From: Myxococcales bacterium
GTDB taxonomy: Bacteria > Myxococcota_A > UBA9160 > SMWR01
Direction of reading: 5' to 3'
DNA length: 6,208 bases
Assembly: GCA_022571825.1 (NCBI GenBank)
Contig: JACZXC010000190.1
Location: forward strand, 1-6,208
Positions 1-5,323 of the stretch are shown one piece after another. A program made the position numbers and the translations under genes. The notes under the pieces are model-generated. The model had not been told where the DNA came from. It ran no database searches and saw nothing but the letters and a program-made list of their open reading frames with translations. Position 1 is the stretch's first letter. Each line of letters opens with the position of its first letter.

Positions 1-1
1 G

Positions 2-1366
2 GTGGGCGCCGTGGGGGCGCTGGGGGTGGGCGCCGTTAGCGCGGGGGACTTCTTTGGCTGGAACTTCGGATTGGCGGCCGGCGGCTTCGGGGGCTTGCTG
101 GTCGCGACCCTCGTCATCACCGTCATGTACGTCGGGCTCTGCTTCAGCATCGCCGAAATGGCGGCGGCGATGCCCCACACCGGTGGCGCCTATTCCTTCG
201 CGCGCTCGGCCATGGGCCCCTGGGGCGCTTACGTGACGGGGCTGGCGGAGAATATGGAGTACATCCTGACGCCGGCGGTGATCGTCGTCGGGATCGGCGG
301 GTACCTGGGAGCGGTCTTCGAAACCCCCGAGGCCGCGGCTCCGCTCTGGTGGCTGGCGGCGTACGCGATGTTCGTGGGTCTCAACGTATCGGGGGTCGAG
401 CTGTCGTTTCGCTTCACCGTCGCGATCACCGCCGTGGCCCTCACCATCCTGGCGATCTTCTACGTCGGTGCCGCGCCCCATTTCGAGCTGGCCTGGGCCC
501 TCGACATCGCCCCGGAACCGGGCGGGTCGCGCTGGCTGCCGAGGGGGGGCATGGGCATCGCGGCCGCACTCCCATTCGCGATCTGGTTCTATTTGGCGAT
601 CGAGGAACTTCCCCTCGCCGCTGAGGAGTCCCAGGCGCCCCAACGCGATCTGCCCAGGGGAATCCTGCTCGGGCTGGCGACCCTCGTCGTGTGCGCGTTT
701 CTCACCCTGTTTCTCAACGCGGGAATCCCTCCCGGCGCCGCGGCGATCGGCGCCTCGGAGGAGCCCCTCTTCGAGGGCTTTCAGACCCTCTTCGGCGTGG
801 GTATGGGCGCGAAGGTCTTCGCGCTTCTCGCCGTCGCGGGACTCGTGGCGAGCTTTCACACGATCATCTTCGCCTACGGCCGTCAGATCTTCTCGCTCTC
901 TCGGGCGGGCTACTTCCCCCATTGGCTGTCACTCACCCACCCGAAGCGGCGCACGCCCCACGTCGCACTGATCGCCGGCGCGGTGCTCGGTTATGGAGCG
1001 GCGTTCACGATCCACCGCCTGGGTTCCGAGCACCCGGTGGGTGCCGTGCTCCTCAACATGGCGGTCTTCGGAGCCGTCATCTCCTACGGCCTCCAGATGA
1101 GCTCCTTCCTCCTGCTCCGACGTCGCCGGCCCGGAATGGACCGTCCCTACCGCAGCCCCCTGGGCGTCTTCGGCGCTTGGGTGGCCCTGGCGATCGCCAC
1201 CGCGACGCTGGTGGCGCTCTTCGTCACGGATCCCATCTACCAGCGGGTGGTGATCGGAGCGGCGATCTGGTTCGCTCTCGGCCTGCTCTACTTTGGATTT
1301 TTCGGTCGCCATCACCTGGTCCATTCTCCGGAGGAACGGTTCGCGATCGACCACGAGCCGCGTTGA
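2..1366 (+). CDS. APC-superfamily permease, ethanolamine-permease type (5' partial)
   Basis: Probable inner-membrane secondary transporter importing an amine or amino acid, most likely ethanolamine. The visible 454 residues are very hydrophobic and form about 12 helices. TM1 carries the motif SAGDFFGWNFGL (residues 13-24) followed by GGFGGLLVATL, the hallmark of ethanolamine permeases. Further family marks are TGGAYSFAR (60-68), PFAIWFYLAIEELPLAAEES (191-210, the conserved mid-protein helix with its Glu pair), RDLPRG (215-220), the loop GRQIFSLSRAGYFP (293-306) and RPYRSPLG (381-388). The C-terminal tail from about 435 is hydrophilic. Relatives begin some 10-25 residues before the TM1 motif, so the true start probably lies left of the window; GTG codons at 2, 11 and 26 are in frame but show no convincing ribosome site. 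No ethanolamine ammonia-lyase gene is visible, so the substrate is inferred from sequence resemblance alone. Another APC substrate is possible. Confidence 0.88.
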   Translation: MGAVGALGVGAVSAGDFFGWNFGLAAGGFGGLLVATLVITVMYVGLCFSIAEMAAAMPHTGGAYSFARSAMGPWGAYVTGLAENMEYILTPAVIVVGIGGYLGAVFETPEAAAPLWWLAAYAMFVGLNVSGVELSFRFTVAITAVALTILAIFYVGAAPHFELAWALDIAPEPGGSRWLPRGGMGIAAALPFAIWFYLAIEELPLAAEESQAPQRDLPRGILLGLATLVVCAFLTLFLNAGIPPGAAAIGASEEPLFEGFQTLFGVGMGAKVFALLAVAGLVASFHTIIFAYGRQIFSLSRAGYFPHWLSLTHPKRRTPHVALIAGAVLGYGAAFTIHRLGSEHPVGAVLLNMAVFGAVISYGLQMSSFLLLRRRRPGMDRPYRSPLGVFGAWVALAIATATLVALFVTDPIYQRVVIGAAIWFALGLLYFGFFGRHHLVHSPEERFAIDHEPR

Positions 1367-1375
1367 CCCCGCTGC

Positions 1376-1381
1376 TATCCT
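1376..1381 (+). promoter_or_regulatory. Candidate -10 element (TATCCT) for the M18 peptidase
   Basis: TATCCT lies in the 22-bp gap between the permease stop and the peptidase GTG. It ends 7 nt before the start codon, the spacing expected if transcription begins at or near the GTG (leaderless mRNA). No Shine-Dalgarno is present between it and the GTG. No good -35 is seen at 16-18 bp; TTGACC at 1363-1368 is too close. The same hexamer occurs on the minus strand at 4795-4800. Confidence 0.4.
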
Positions 1382-1388
1382 GCCCCGC

Positions 1389-2693
1389 GTGATCGACGCG
1401 GTGGCGGATCTGCTGGCCTTCATCGATCGATCGCCGACGCCGTACCACGCCGTGGCCGAATCCGTGGCCCGACTCTCCGCCGCGGGCTTCCGCGAGGCAT
1501 CGGAGTCCGAGCCGTGGGATCTGGCGCCCGGGGACCGGCGAACCGTGGTGCGGGGCGAGGGAAGTCTATTCGCGTTCCAGGTGGGCTCGGTCTCGCCCGC
1601 CGAGGGCGGCTTTCGAATCGTGGGCGCCCACACGGACTCGCCCAACCTGCGGCTCAAGCCCCGGGCCGACCTCACGGCCCACGGCTATCGCCAGTTCGCG
1701 GTGGAGCCCTACGGTGCCGCGCTGCTCCACACCTGGATGGATCGCGATCTCTCCCTGGCGGGCCGGGTGACACTCCGCGATGCGGGAGCCCTGCGCACCC
1801 TCCTCGTTGACTTTGCGCGGCCTCTGCTGCGGATTCCCAATCTGGCCATCCATCTGCAGCGAGAGCTTCGCACCGAGGGACTCAAGCTCAACGCCCAGAC
1901 CCACCTGGCGCCGATCACCGGACTCGAGGAGTCGCCGGAGCTCTCCGAACTCTTGGCGACAGAGCTGCGAGCCCAGGGTCTGGCGGAAGTTGCCAAGGAC
2001 GACCTGATGGCTTTCGATCTGATGGCGTACGACTTGCAGCCCGCAGCGGTCTCGGGAGCCCGCGGTGAGTTCGTTCACGCCGCGCGCATCGACAATCTGG
2101 CCTCCTGTCACGCGGCGGTCACCGCGGTGTGTGTCTCGGGGCCCTCGCCCCTTCCCCCGTTCACCCGGGCGATCGTGCTCACCGACCACGAGGAGGTCGG
2201 AAGTCGCAGCGCGCAAGGGGCCGCTGGCACCCTGCTCGCCGAGGGACTGGAACGCGTCGTTGCGGGCTTCAAGGGGGGTGAACCCCAGGGGCTGGCTCGG
2301 GCTCTGGCCCGCTCCTGGCTCATCTCCGTCGACATGGCCCACGCGGTGCATCCCAACTATTCGGACAAGCACGAGCCCGGCCATCGGCCGGTGATCGGCC
2401 GGGGACCCGTGATCAAGCGCAACGCGAACCAATCCTATGCGACCGACGCCCACACCGCGGGGTTCTTCACCGGGTTGTGCCGGAATCTCGGGATCGAGCC
2501 CCAGCACTTCGTCTCCCGATCCGACCTCGCCTGTGGCTCGACGATCGGGCCGATCACCGCCGCCCGCGTGGGCATTCGCACGGTCGACGTCGGCAACCCC
2601 ATGCTCTCGATGCACTCGTGCCGCGAGATGGCGGGTGCCGCCGACGTGCAGCCGATGATCGACGTGTTGCGCCTCTACTTCGAGGGTGACTGA
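1389..2693 (+). CDS. apeB: M18-family metallo-aminopeptidase (aspartyl aminopeptidase family)
   Basis: Cytoplasmic dinuclear-zinc aminopeptidase that removes N-terminal residues, classically acidic ones, from peptides; family members assemble as large tetrahedral complexes. All metal and catalytic sites are visible, numbered from the GTG at 1389 (434 aa): HTDSPNLRLKP with zinc ligand H81 and D83, bridging D235 in RIDNLAS, catalytic and ligand glutamates E268/E269 in DHEEVGSRSAQG, D315 in SVDMAHAVHPNYSDKHEPG, and H409 in LSMHSCREMAG. The N-terminal LLAFIDRSPTPYHAV is typical of the family's opening helix, and the length fits intact M18 enzymes. The frame stays open back to 1293, but that extension overlaps the permease by 74 bp and resembles nothing in the family, so I prefer the GTG at 1389 (alternative: GTG 1401). 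The 22-bp gap after the permease allows co-transcription, with a possible internal promoter. Substrate preference cannot be read from sequence. Confidence 0.95.
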   Translation: MIDAVADLLAFIDRSPTPYHAVAESVARLSAAGFREASESEPWDLAPGDRRTVVRGEGSLFAFQVGSVSPAEGGFRIVGAHTDSPNLRLKPRADLTAHGYRQFAVEPYGAALLHTWMDRDLSLAGRVTLRDAGALRTLLVDFARPLLRIPNLAIHLQRELRTEGLKLNAQTHLAPITGLEESPELSELLATELRAQGLAEVAKDDLMAFDLMAYDLQPAAVSGARGEFVHAARIDNLASCHAAVTAVCVSGPSPLPPFTRAIVLTDHEEVGSRSAQGAAGTLLAEGLERVVAGFKGGEPQGLARALARSWLISVDMAHAVHPNYSDKHEPGHRPVIGRGPVIKRNANQSYATDAHTAGFFTGLCRNLGIEPQHFVSRSDLACGSTIGPITAARVGIRTVDVGNPMLSMHSCREMAGAADVQPMIDVLRLYFEGD

Positions 2694-2704
2694 GGGTCGA
2701 GCCG

Positions 2705-2719
2705 ACCGGTCCGGCCGGT
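2705..2719 (+). terminator. GC-rich hairpin after the peptidase gene (weak terminator candidate)
   Basis: The arms ACCGG (2705-2709) and CCGGT (2715-2719) can form a 5-bp, all but one G:C, stem with a 5-nt loop, starting 11 nt after the peptidase stop codon. There is no following T-run, so it is not a canonical intrinsic terminator. It could slow polymerase or protect the 3' end. Such short GC palindromes also arise by chance at this base composition. Confidence 0.22.
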
Positions 2720-2741
2720 GGCCCCGGCAACGGCCCGCGGC

Positions 2742-2747
2742 TATGGT
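2742..2747 (+). promoter_or_regulatory. Candidate -10 element (TATGGT) for the zinc-finger membrane protein
   Basis: TATGGT ends 6 nt before the GTG at 2754, with no Shine-Dalgarno between them. This geometry would place the transcription start at or next to the start codon. It supports 2754 over the upstream in-frame GTG at 2718, because with the earlier start the hexamer would lie inside the gene. No convincing -35 is seen about 17 bp upstream. Confidence 0.35.
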
Positions 2748-2753
2748 CGCCGC

Positions 2754-3086
2754 GTGGCCGAGGACGAGCATCCGAGATCGGACGTCCCGGAGCCGGCATC
2801 CGAGGACGAGGACGTCCCGTCGACGCCCTTCGATCACCCCTTCTTTCTTCCGGTCCTGTTGATCGGCTTCTCTCTGTGGTTCTTCTACGACGGCTGGTTC
2901 AATCCGGATATGGAGTGGCTCAAGTTCAACCGCTATGGCTTCGCGATTCTCGCTGTGGCCGCGACCTATTACACGGTCCGAGCGGTGCGCGAGGTTCGCG
3001 GCTGGGAGTGTTCCCAGTGCGGTTCCCGGAACAAGAGCGAACTCACCCGGTGCGCAGAGTGCGGCGGTGAGACTCGACCCGCCTGA
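2754..3086 (+). CDS. Small two-TM membrane protein with C-terminal RanBP2-type zinc finger
   Basis: I do not recognise this as a named family. From the GTG at 2754 it encodes 110 residues in three parts. Residues 1-28 are hydrophilic and acidic, rich in Glu, Asp, Pro and Ser. Residues about 29-46 (PFFLPVLLIGFSLWFFYDGW) and 60-76 (YGFAILAVAATYYTVRAV) are two probable membrane helices joined by a short loop. Residues 84-103 carry W84, C86, C89, N93, C100 and C103, matching W-x-C-x2-C-x3-N-x6-C-x2-C, the consensus of RanBP2-type zinc fingers. Arginines just after the second helix (R76, R79, R82) predict that both ends, including the finger, face the cytoplasm. The finger could bind protein or RNA near the membrane, but no function is assigned. 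Starting at GTG 2718 would add 12 Arg/Ala-rich residues that look non-coding. The gene ends tail to tail against the dehydrogenase. Confidence 0.8.
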   Translation: MAEDEHPRSDVPEPASEDEDVPSTPFDHPFFLPVLLIGFSLWFFYDGWFNPDMEWLKFNRYGFAILAVAATYYTVRAVREVRGWECSQCGSRNKSELTRCAECGGETRPA

Positions 3087-3090
3087 TCAG
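3083..3090. other. CTGATCAG palindrome containing both convergent stop codons
   Basis: The plus-strand TGA (3084-3086) and the minus-strand TGA (3087-3089 read in reverse) abut with zero bases between them, forming the centre of a perfect 8-bp palindrome. A looser pair, GCCTG (3081-3085) and CAGGC (3099-3103), could form a 5-bp stem, without a T-run. No other space for a terminator exists between these two genes, so their transcripts probably overlap at the 3' ends. Confidence 0.6.
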
Positions 3091-4736
3091 CCCGCGAGCA
3101 GGCTTCTCCCGATCACTTTCAACTCGAGGATTGGCTTCACGCCCTCGAAGATCGGCAGCACCTGGGCGTCGACCACATAGCGGCTGATCGGGTACTCCTC
3201 GGCGTAGCCCCAGCCCCCGTGCATCAGCTGTCCCATCTGGGTCAGCTCGACCGCCATGTCGCAGGCTAGCAGCTTGGCCTGGGCCGCTAACGGGGCTGCC
3301 ATGCGCTCGTCCTCGTCGAAGGCATTGGCGGCGGCGTAGGTGATCGCGCGTGAGGCGGCGAGCATCACCGTCATGCGACCCAGCGTGTATTGGGTGAGCT
3401 GGAACTTCGAGATCGGATGACCGAACTGGTTGCGGTCGACCACGTACTCGGCCGTCTTCTCGAGCGCCGCCTGAGCGAGGCCGCAGGCGCGTCCGCCGGT
3501 CTGTAGCCGGCCGGCAGCGAATCCAGCCATCTGGAGATAGAAGCCGCGGCCGACGCCGGCCTCGCCGCCGACCAGGTTCTCGACCGGGACTTCGTAGTTC
3601 TCGAAGTTGAGCGTGTAGGAGTGCATCCCGCGGTAGCCCGGCGTCGCATCGGCCTTGCCGACCAGGCGTCCGCCGCCCGGCTGCTTCATCTCGAAGCTGT
3701 GCCCATCGAAGCTGTCCTTCGGAACGATGAACAGCGACAGACCCTTTGCTCCCTTGGACAGGTCCGGGTCCGTCCGGCACAGGACCGCCAGCGCGGTGGC
3801 GCGCCCGGCGAAGGTGCACCACGCCTTCGGACCGTTGATCACCCAGACGTCGCGCCCGTCGATCTTGCGCTTCTCGGCCGGGCATTTGACGCTGGCCACG
3901 TCGCTGCCGATGTCAGGCTCGGTGACCGCGATGCCCACCATGATCTCGCCGCTCGCGATCTTCGGCAGCCATTTCTTCTTCTGCTGTTCGGTGCCGCCCT
4001 GGATCAGGGCCTTGGCCAGGATCTCGGGGCGCGTGATCAGCGAACCGGCACTGGCCAGCGACGCGCGCGAGAGCTCCTCGGTGGTGAGGATCATTGCCAG
4101 GTTGCCCAACTCTGAGCCGCCGTACTGCTCCGGGATTGCAAGGCCGAAATAGCCGAGATCGGCCATCTTCGTGATGAACTCCTCGGGCACCAGGTCGTCG
4201 TTTCGGTGGATGCGTTCGGCCTCGGGCGCCACCTCCTTCTCGGCGAAGTCGCGCACTGCGTCCCGGATCTGCTCGAAGATGTCCTCGAGCGGCAGTCGGT
4301 CGCGGCCGCGGGTCTCGCAGGTGTGGGCGCCAATGCGGCGGAAGACGGCTTCGTTGCCGACCCGTCGCAGCAGCGATCGGGTGTCGGCGTCGAAGACCGC
4401 ATCCAAGTCCGATTCGGAGAGACCCAGATCCTCGAGGGCCGGGTCGAGCCGATCTTTCAGGTTGCGGACCAGATCGGCAACGCCGGCGGCCGCGATCGTC
4501 TCCAGCATGGGCGGGTTGCGCTCGTCGTCCTGGGCCGCGGCCACGAACTCGATCAGTTCCCGTGCGGCGTTGCGTTCGGTGGCCGCATAGGCGACGCGCT
4601 CAGTCAGCAGCTGGTGGTCGTCGATGCTCTTGCCGCCGTCGGTGATCTCGCGGGCGCGGTCGAGCGCCCGTTCCAACAGGGCGTCTGCCGCATCAAGCAG
4701 CTTGCGGGCGTCGTTCAGGGTCGGATTGGTCGGCAT
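3087..4736 (-). CDS. Acyl-CoA dehydrogenase with N-terminal extension, methylsuccinyl-CoA dehydrogenase-like
   Basis: FAD-dependent enzyme that oxidises an acyl-CoA to the 2,3-enoyl-CoA and passes electrons to an electron-transfer flavoprotein. The 549-aa product has a helical, charged N-terminal region (about 1-150) followed by a complete dehydrogenase core. Core marks are the flavin-site signature VTEPDIGSD (271-279), GYRGMHSYTLNF (367-378), GRLQTGGRACGLAQAALE (409-426), DRNQFGHPISKFQ (434-446), GGWGYAEEYPISRYVVDA (507-524) and IFEG with the likely catalytic base E531. Ordinary members have about 380-400 residues. The extra domain, the total length near 550, and the GYRGM and EYPISR...IFEG motifs resemble (2S)-methylsuccinyl-CoA dehydrogenase (Mcd) of the ethylmalonyl-CoA pathway. 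No other gene of that pathway is in the window, so substrate is inference. The ATG at 4736 has an AAGGA ribosome site 6 nt upstream; the in-frame extension to 4847 lies upstream of this site and looks non-coding. Confidence 0.93.
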   Translation of the reverse strand: MPTNPTLNDARKLLDAADALLERALDRAREITDGGKSIDDHQLLTERVAYAATERNAARELIEFVAAAQDDERNPPMLETIAAAGVADLVRNLKDRLDPALEDLGLSESDLDAVFDADTRSLLRRVGNEAVFRRIGAHTCETRGRDRLPLEDIFEQIRDAVRDFAEKEVAPEAERIHRNDDLVPEEFITKMADLGYFGLAIPEQYGGSELGNLAMILTTEELSRASLASAGSLITRPEILAKALIQGGTEQQKKKWLPKIASGEIMVGIAVTEPDIGSDVASVKCPAEKRKIDGRDVWVINGPKAWCTFAGRATALAVLCRTDPDLSKGAKGLSLFIVPKDSFDGHSFEMKQPGGGRLVGKADATPGYRGMHSYTLNFENYEVPVENLVGGEAGVGRGFYLQMAGFAAGRLQTGGRACGLAQAALEKTAEYVVDRNQFGHPISKFQLTQYTLGRMTVMLAASRAITYAAANAFDEDERMAAPLAAQAKLLACDMAVELTQMGQLMHGGWGYAEEYPISRYVVDAQVLPIFEGVKPILELKVIGRSLLAG

Positions 4737-4742
4737 GGGGGA

Positions 4743-4748
4743 TCCTTC
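4743..4748 (-). promoter_or_regulatory. Ribosome binding site deciding the dehydrogenase start
   Basis: Read on the minus strand, GAAGGA lies 6 nt before the ATG at 4736. This favours that ATG over the open frame that runs back to 4847, and shows that this gene, unlike three others here, uses a Shine-Dalgarno. Confidence 0.6.
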
Positions 4749-4793
4749 GCCTGGAATCCCGGGCCGTCGCGGGCCTTGGGACTGCGGGGCGCG

Positions 4794-4800
4794 TAGGATA
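4794..4800. promoter_or_regulatory. Overlapping divergent -10 elements (TAGGATA / TATCCTA)
   Basis: The 128-bp region between the divergent dehydrogenase and cupredoxin genes contains TAGGAT on the plus strand (4794-4799) and TATCCT on the minus strand (4800-4795), sharing five base pairs inside GCGTAGGATAGCG. Each is a fair -10 match. Predicted starts would give leaders of roughly 50-60 nt on both sides, each containing the observed ribosome site. Neither strand has a good -35 at 16-18 bp. Confidence 0.45.
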
Positions 4801-4820
4801 GCGTGACCCCGTCGACACGC
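4801..4820. repeat. Inverted repeat GCGTG-N10-CACGC in the divergent promoter region
   Basis: Perfect 5-bp arms at 4801-4805 and 4816-4820 flank a 10-bp centre and directly abut the shared -10 sequence. The position, upstream of the minus-strand -10 and around the plus-strand start site, would suit an operator. A second pair, AGAGG (4821-4825) and CCTCT (4837-4841), follows at once and could fold in the cupredoxin leader. Arms this short can occur by chance, so this is a candidate only. Confidence 0.28.
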
Positions 4821-4852
4821 AGAGGGGAGACGCAGACCTCTCGCCACGGAGG

Positions 4853-4860
4853 GAAGGAGA
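4853..4860 (+). promoter_or_regulatory. Strong ribosome binding site of the cupredoxin gene
   Basis: GAAGGAGA contains AAGGAG ending 5 nt before the ATG at 4865, the best Shine-Dalgarno in the window. It fixes the start codon. Confidence 0.75.
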
Positions 4861-4864
4861 ACCC

Positions 4865-5311
4865 ATGACCAGGAGCCAAATCGAATTTCGATGTGCCACA
4901 GGCCGTCTGCTCGGAGGTCTGGCGCGCGCCATCACGGGTCTGCTGGGCGTGTTCGTGTTGCTGCTGCTGGGTTGTGACTACCACGGGGGTCATGGCAACG
5001 CCATGGGCTTCGCCAGCGCCGGCTGGGACGTCGAGATCATCAGCGCGAAGATCGGCGGCAAGAACGTCTTCATTCCGTCCACGATTGCCGTGGCGGACCA
5101 CAACCCGGTGACACTGACGATCTTCAACACGACGGACACGCCGCACGGCTTCGCCATCGACGAGCTGGGCATTCGCGAGGTCATCCCGTCGGGCGAGGAG
5201 ACCCGCATCGAGCTGCCGAAGCTCGAAGGCCACAAGATCCTCAAGATCTACTGCCAGCTGCACCCGCCCCATCGGAGCGCGACGCTGGTGGTGTTTCGCG
5301 GTCCCCGCTGA
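4865..5311 (+). CDS. Cupredoxin-like lipoprotein
   Basis: Probable exported, lipid-anchored copper-binding or electron-transfer protein of 148 residues. The N-terminus has arginines (R9, R14, R21), a hydrophobic stretch at about 22-35 and the lipobox LLGC with C37 as the predicted lipidated cysteine. The mature start CDYHGGHGNAM is rich in His and ends in Met (H40, H43, M47) and could bind metal itself. Residues about 54-146 look like a cupredoxin beta-sandwich: VFIPSTIAVADHNPVTLTIFNT (68-89, in part), then TPHGFAIDELGI with candidate ligand H94, then IYCQLHPPHRSATLVVF with C130, H133 and H136. Type 1 copper proteins normally have a Met a few residues after the second His; none is present here, and H136 may stand in for it. 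A strong ribosome site supports the ATG at 4865. The gene is divergent from the dehydrogenase and convergent with the phosphatase. The redox partner is unknown. Confidence 0.82.
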   Translation: MTRSQIEFRCATGRLLGGLARAITGLLGVFVLLLLGCDYHGGHGNAMGFASAGWDVEIISAKIGGKNVFIPSTIAVADHNPVTLTIFNTTDTPHGFAIDELGIREVIPSGEETRIELPKLEGHKILKIYCQLHPPHRSATLVVFRGPR

Positions 5312-5316
5312 GGGGA
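5302..5316 (+). terminator. Hairpin over the cupredoxin stop codon (weak terminator candidate)
   Basis: TCCCC (5302-5306) and GGGGA (5312-5316) form a 5-bp stem whose loop, GCTGA, contains the stop codon. It sits in the 12-bp gap between two convergent genes, so it could act on both strands. It has no T-run on either side, which makes intrinsic termination uncertain. Confidence 0.25.
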
Positions 5317-5323
5317 GAACGGG

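Noticed and set aside
1293..1388. Longer N-terminus for the aminopeptidase (start at 1293)
   Set aside because: It would overlap the permease by 74 bp and add 32 residues not resembling the family, whose conserved opening helix begins right after the GTG at 1389.
929..1675. Minus-strand open frame spanning the permease-peptidase junction
   Set aside because: It is antisense to two well-supported genes, has no family resemblance, and its composition fits a shadow of GC-rich codons.
2718..2753. Earlier GTG start for the zinc-finger membrane protein
   Set aside because: The added 12 residues are Ala/Arg-rich translation of GC-rich intergenic DNA that includes part of a hairpin and the TATGGT hexamer; the GTG at 2754 has better promoter spacing.
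1566..2837. Minus-strand open frame of 423 codons opposite the aminopeptidase
   Set aside because: The plus strand here encodes an enzyme with every M18 metal ligand in place. The antisense translation has no recognisable motif, is rich in Arg, Gly and His, and is a typical high-GC shadow frame.
3043..3885. Second minus-strand open frame of 280 codons within the dehydrogenase gene
   Set aside because: It overlaps conserved dehydrogenase coding sequence in another frame, has a low-complexity Arg/Gly-rich product and would also run into the zinc-finger gene.
4206..4796. Plus-strand open frame of 196 codons opposite the dehydrogenase N-terminus
   Set aside because: It mirrors the N-terminal extension of the dehydrogenase. 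The extension has a proper ribosome site and plausible helical sequence, so the antisense frame is the shadow.
4737..4847. In-frame upstream extension of the dehydrogenase
   Set aside because: It lies upstream of the ribosome site at 4743-4748, crosses the divergent promoter, and its Arg/Pro/Gly-rich sequence looks like translated intergenic DNA.
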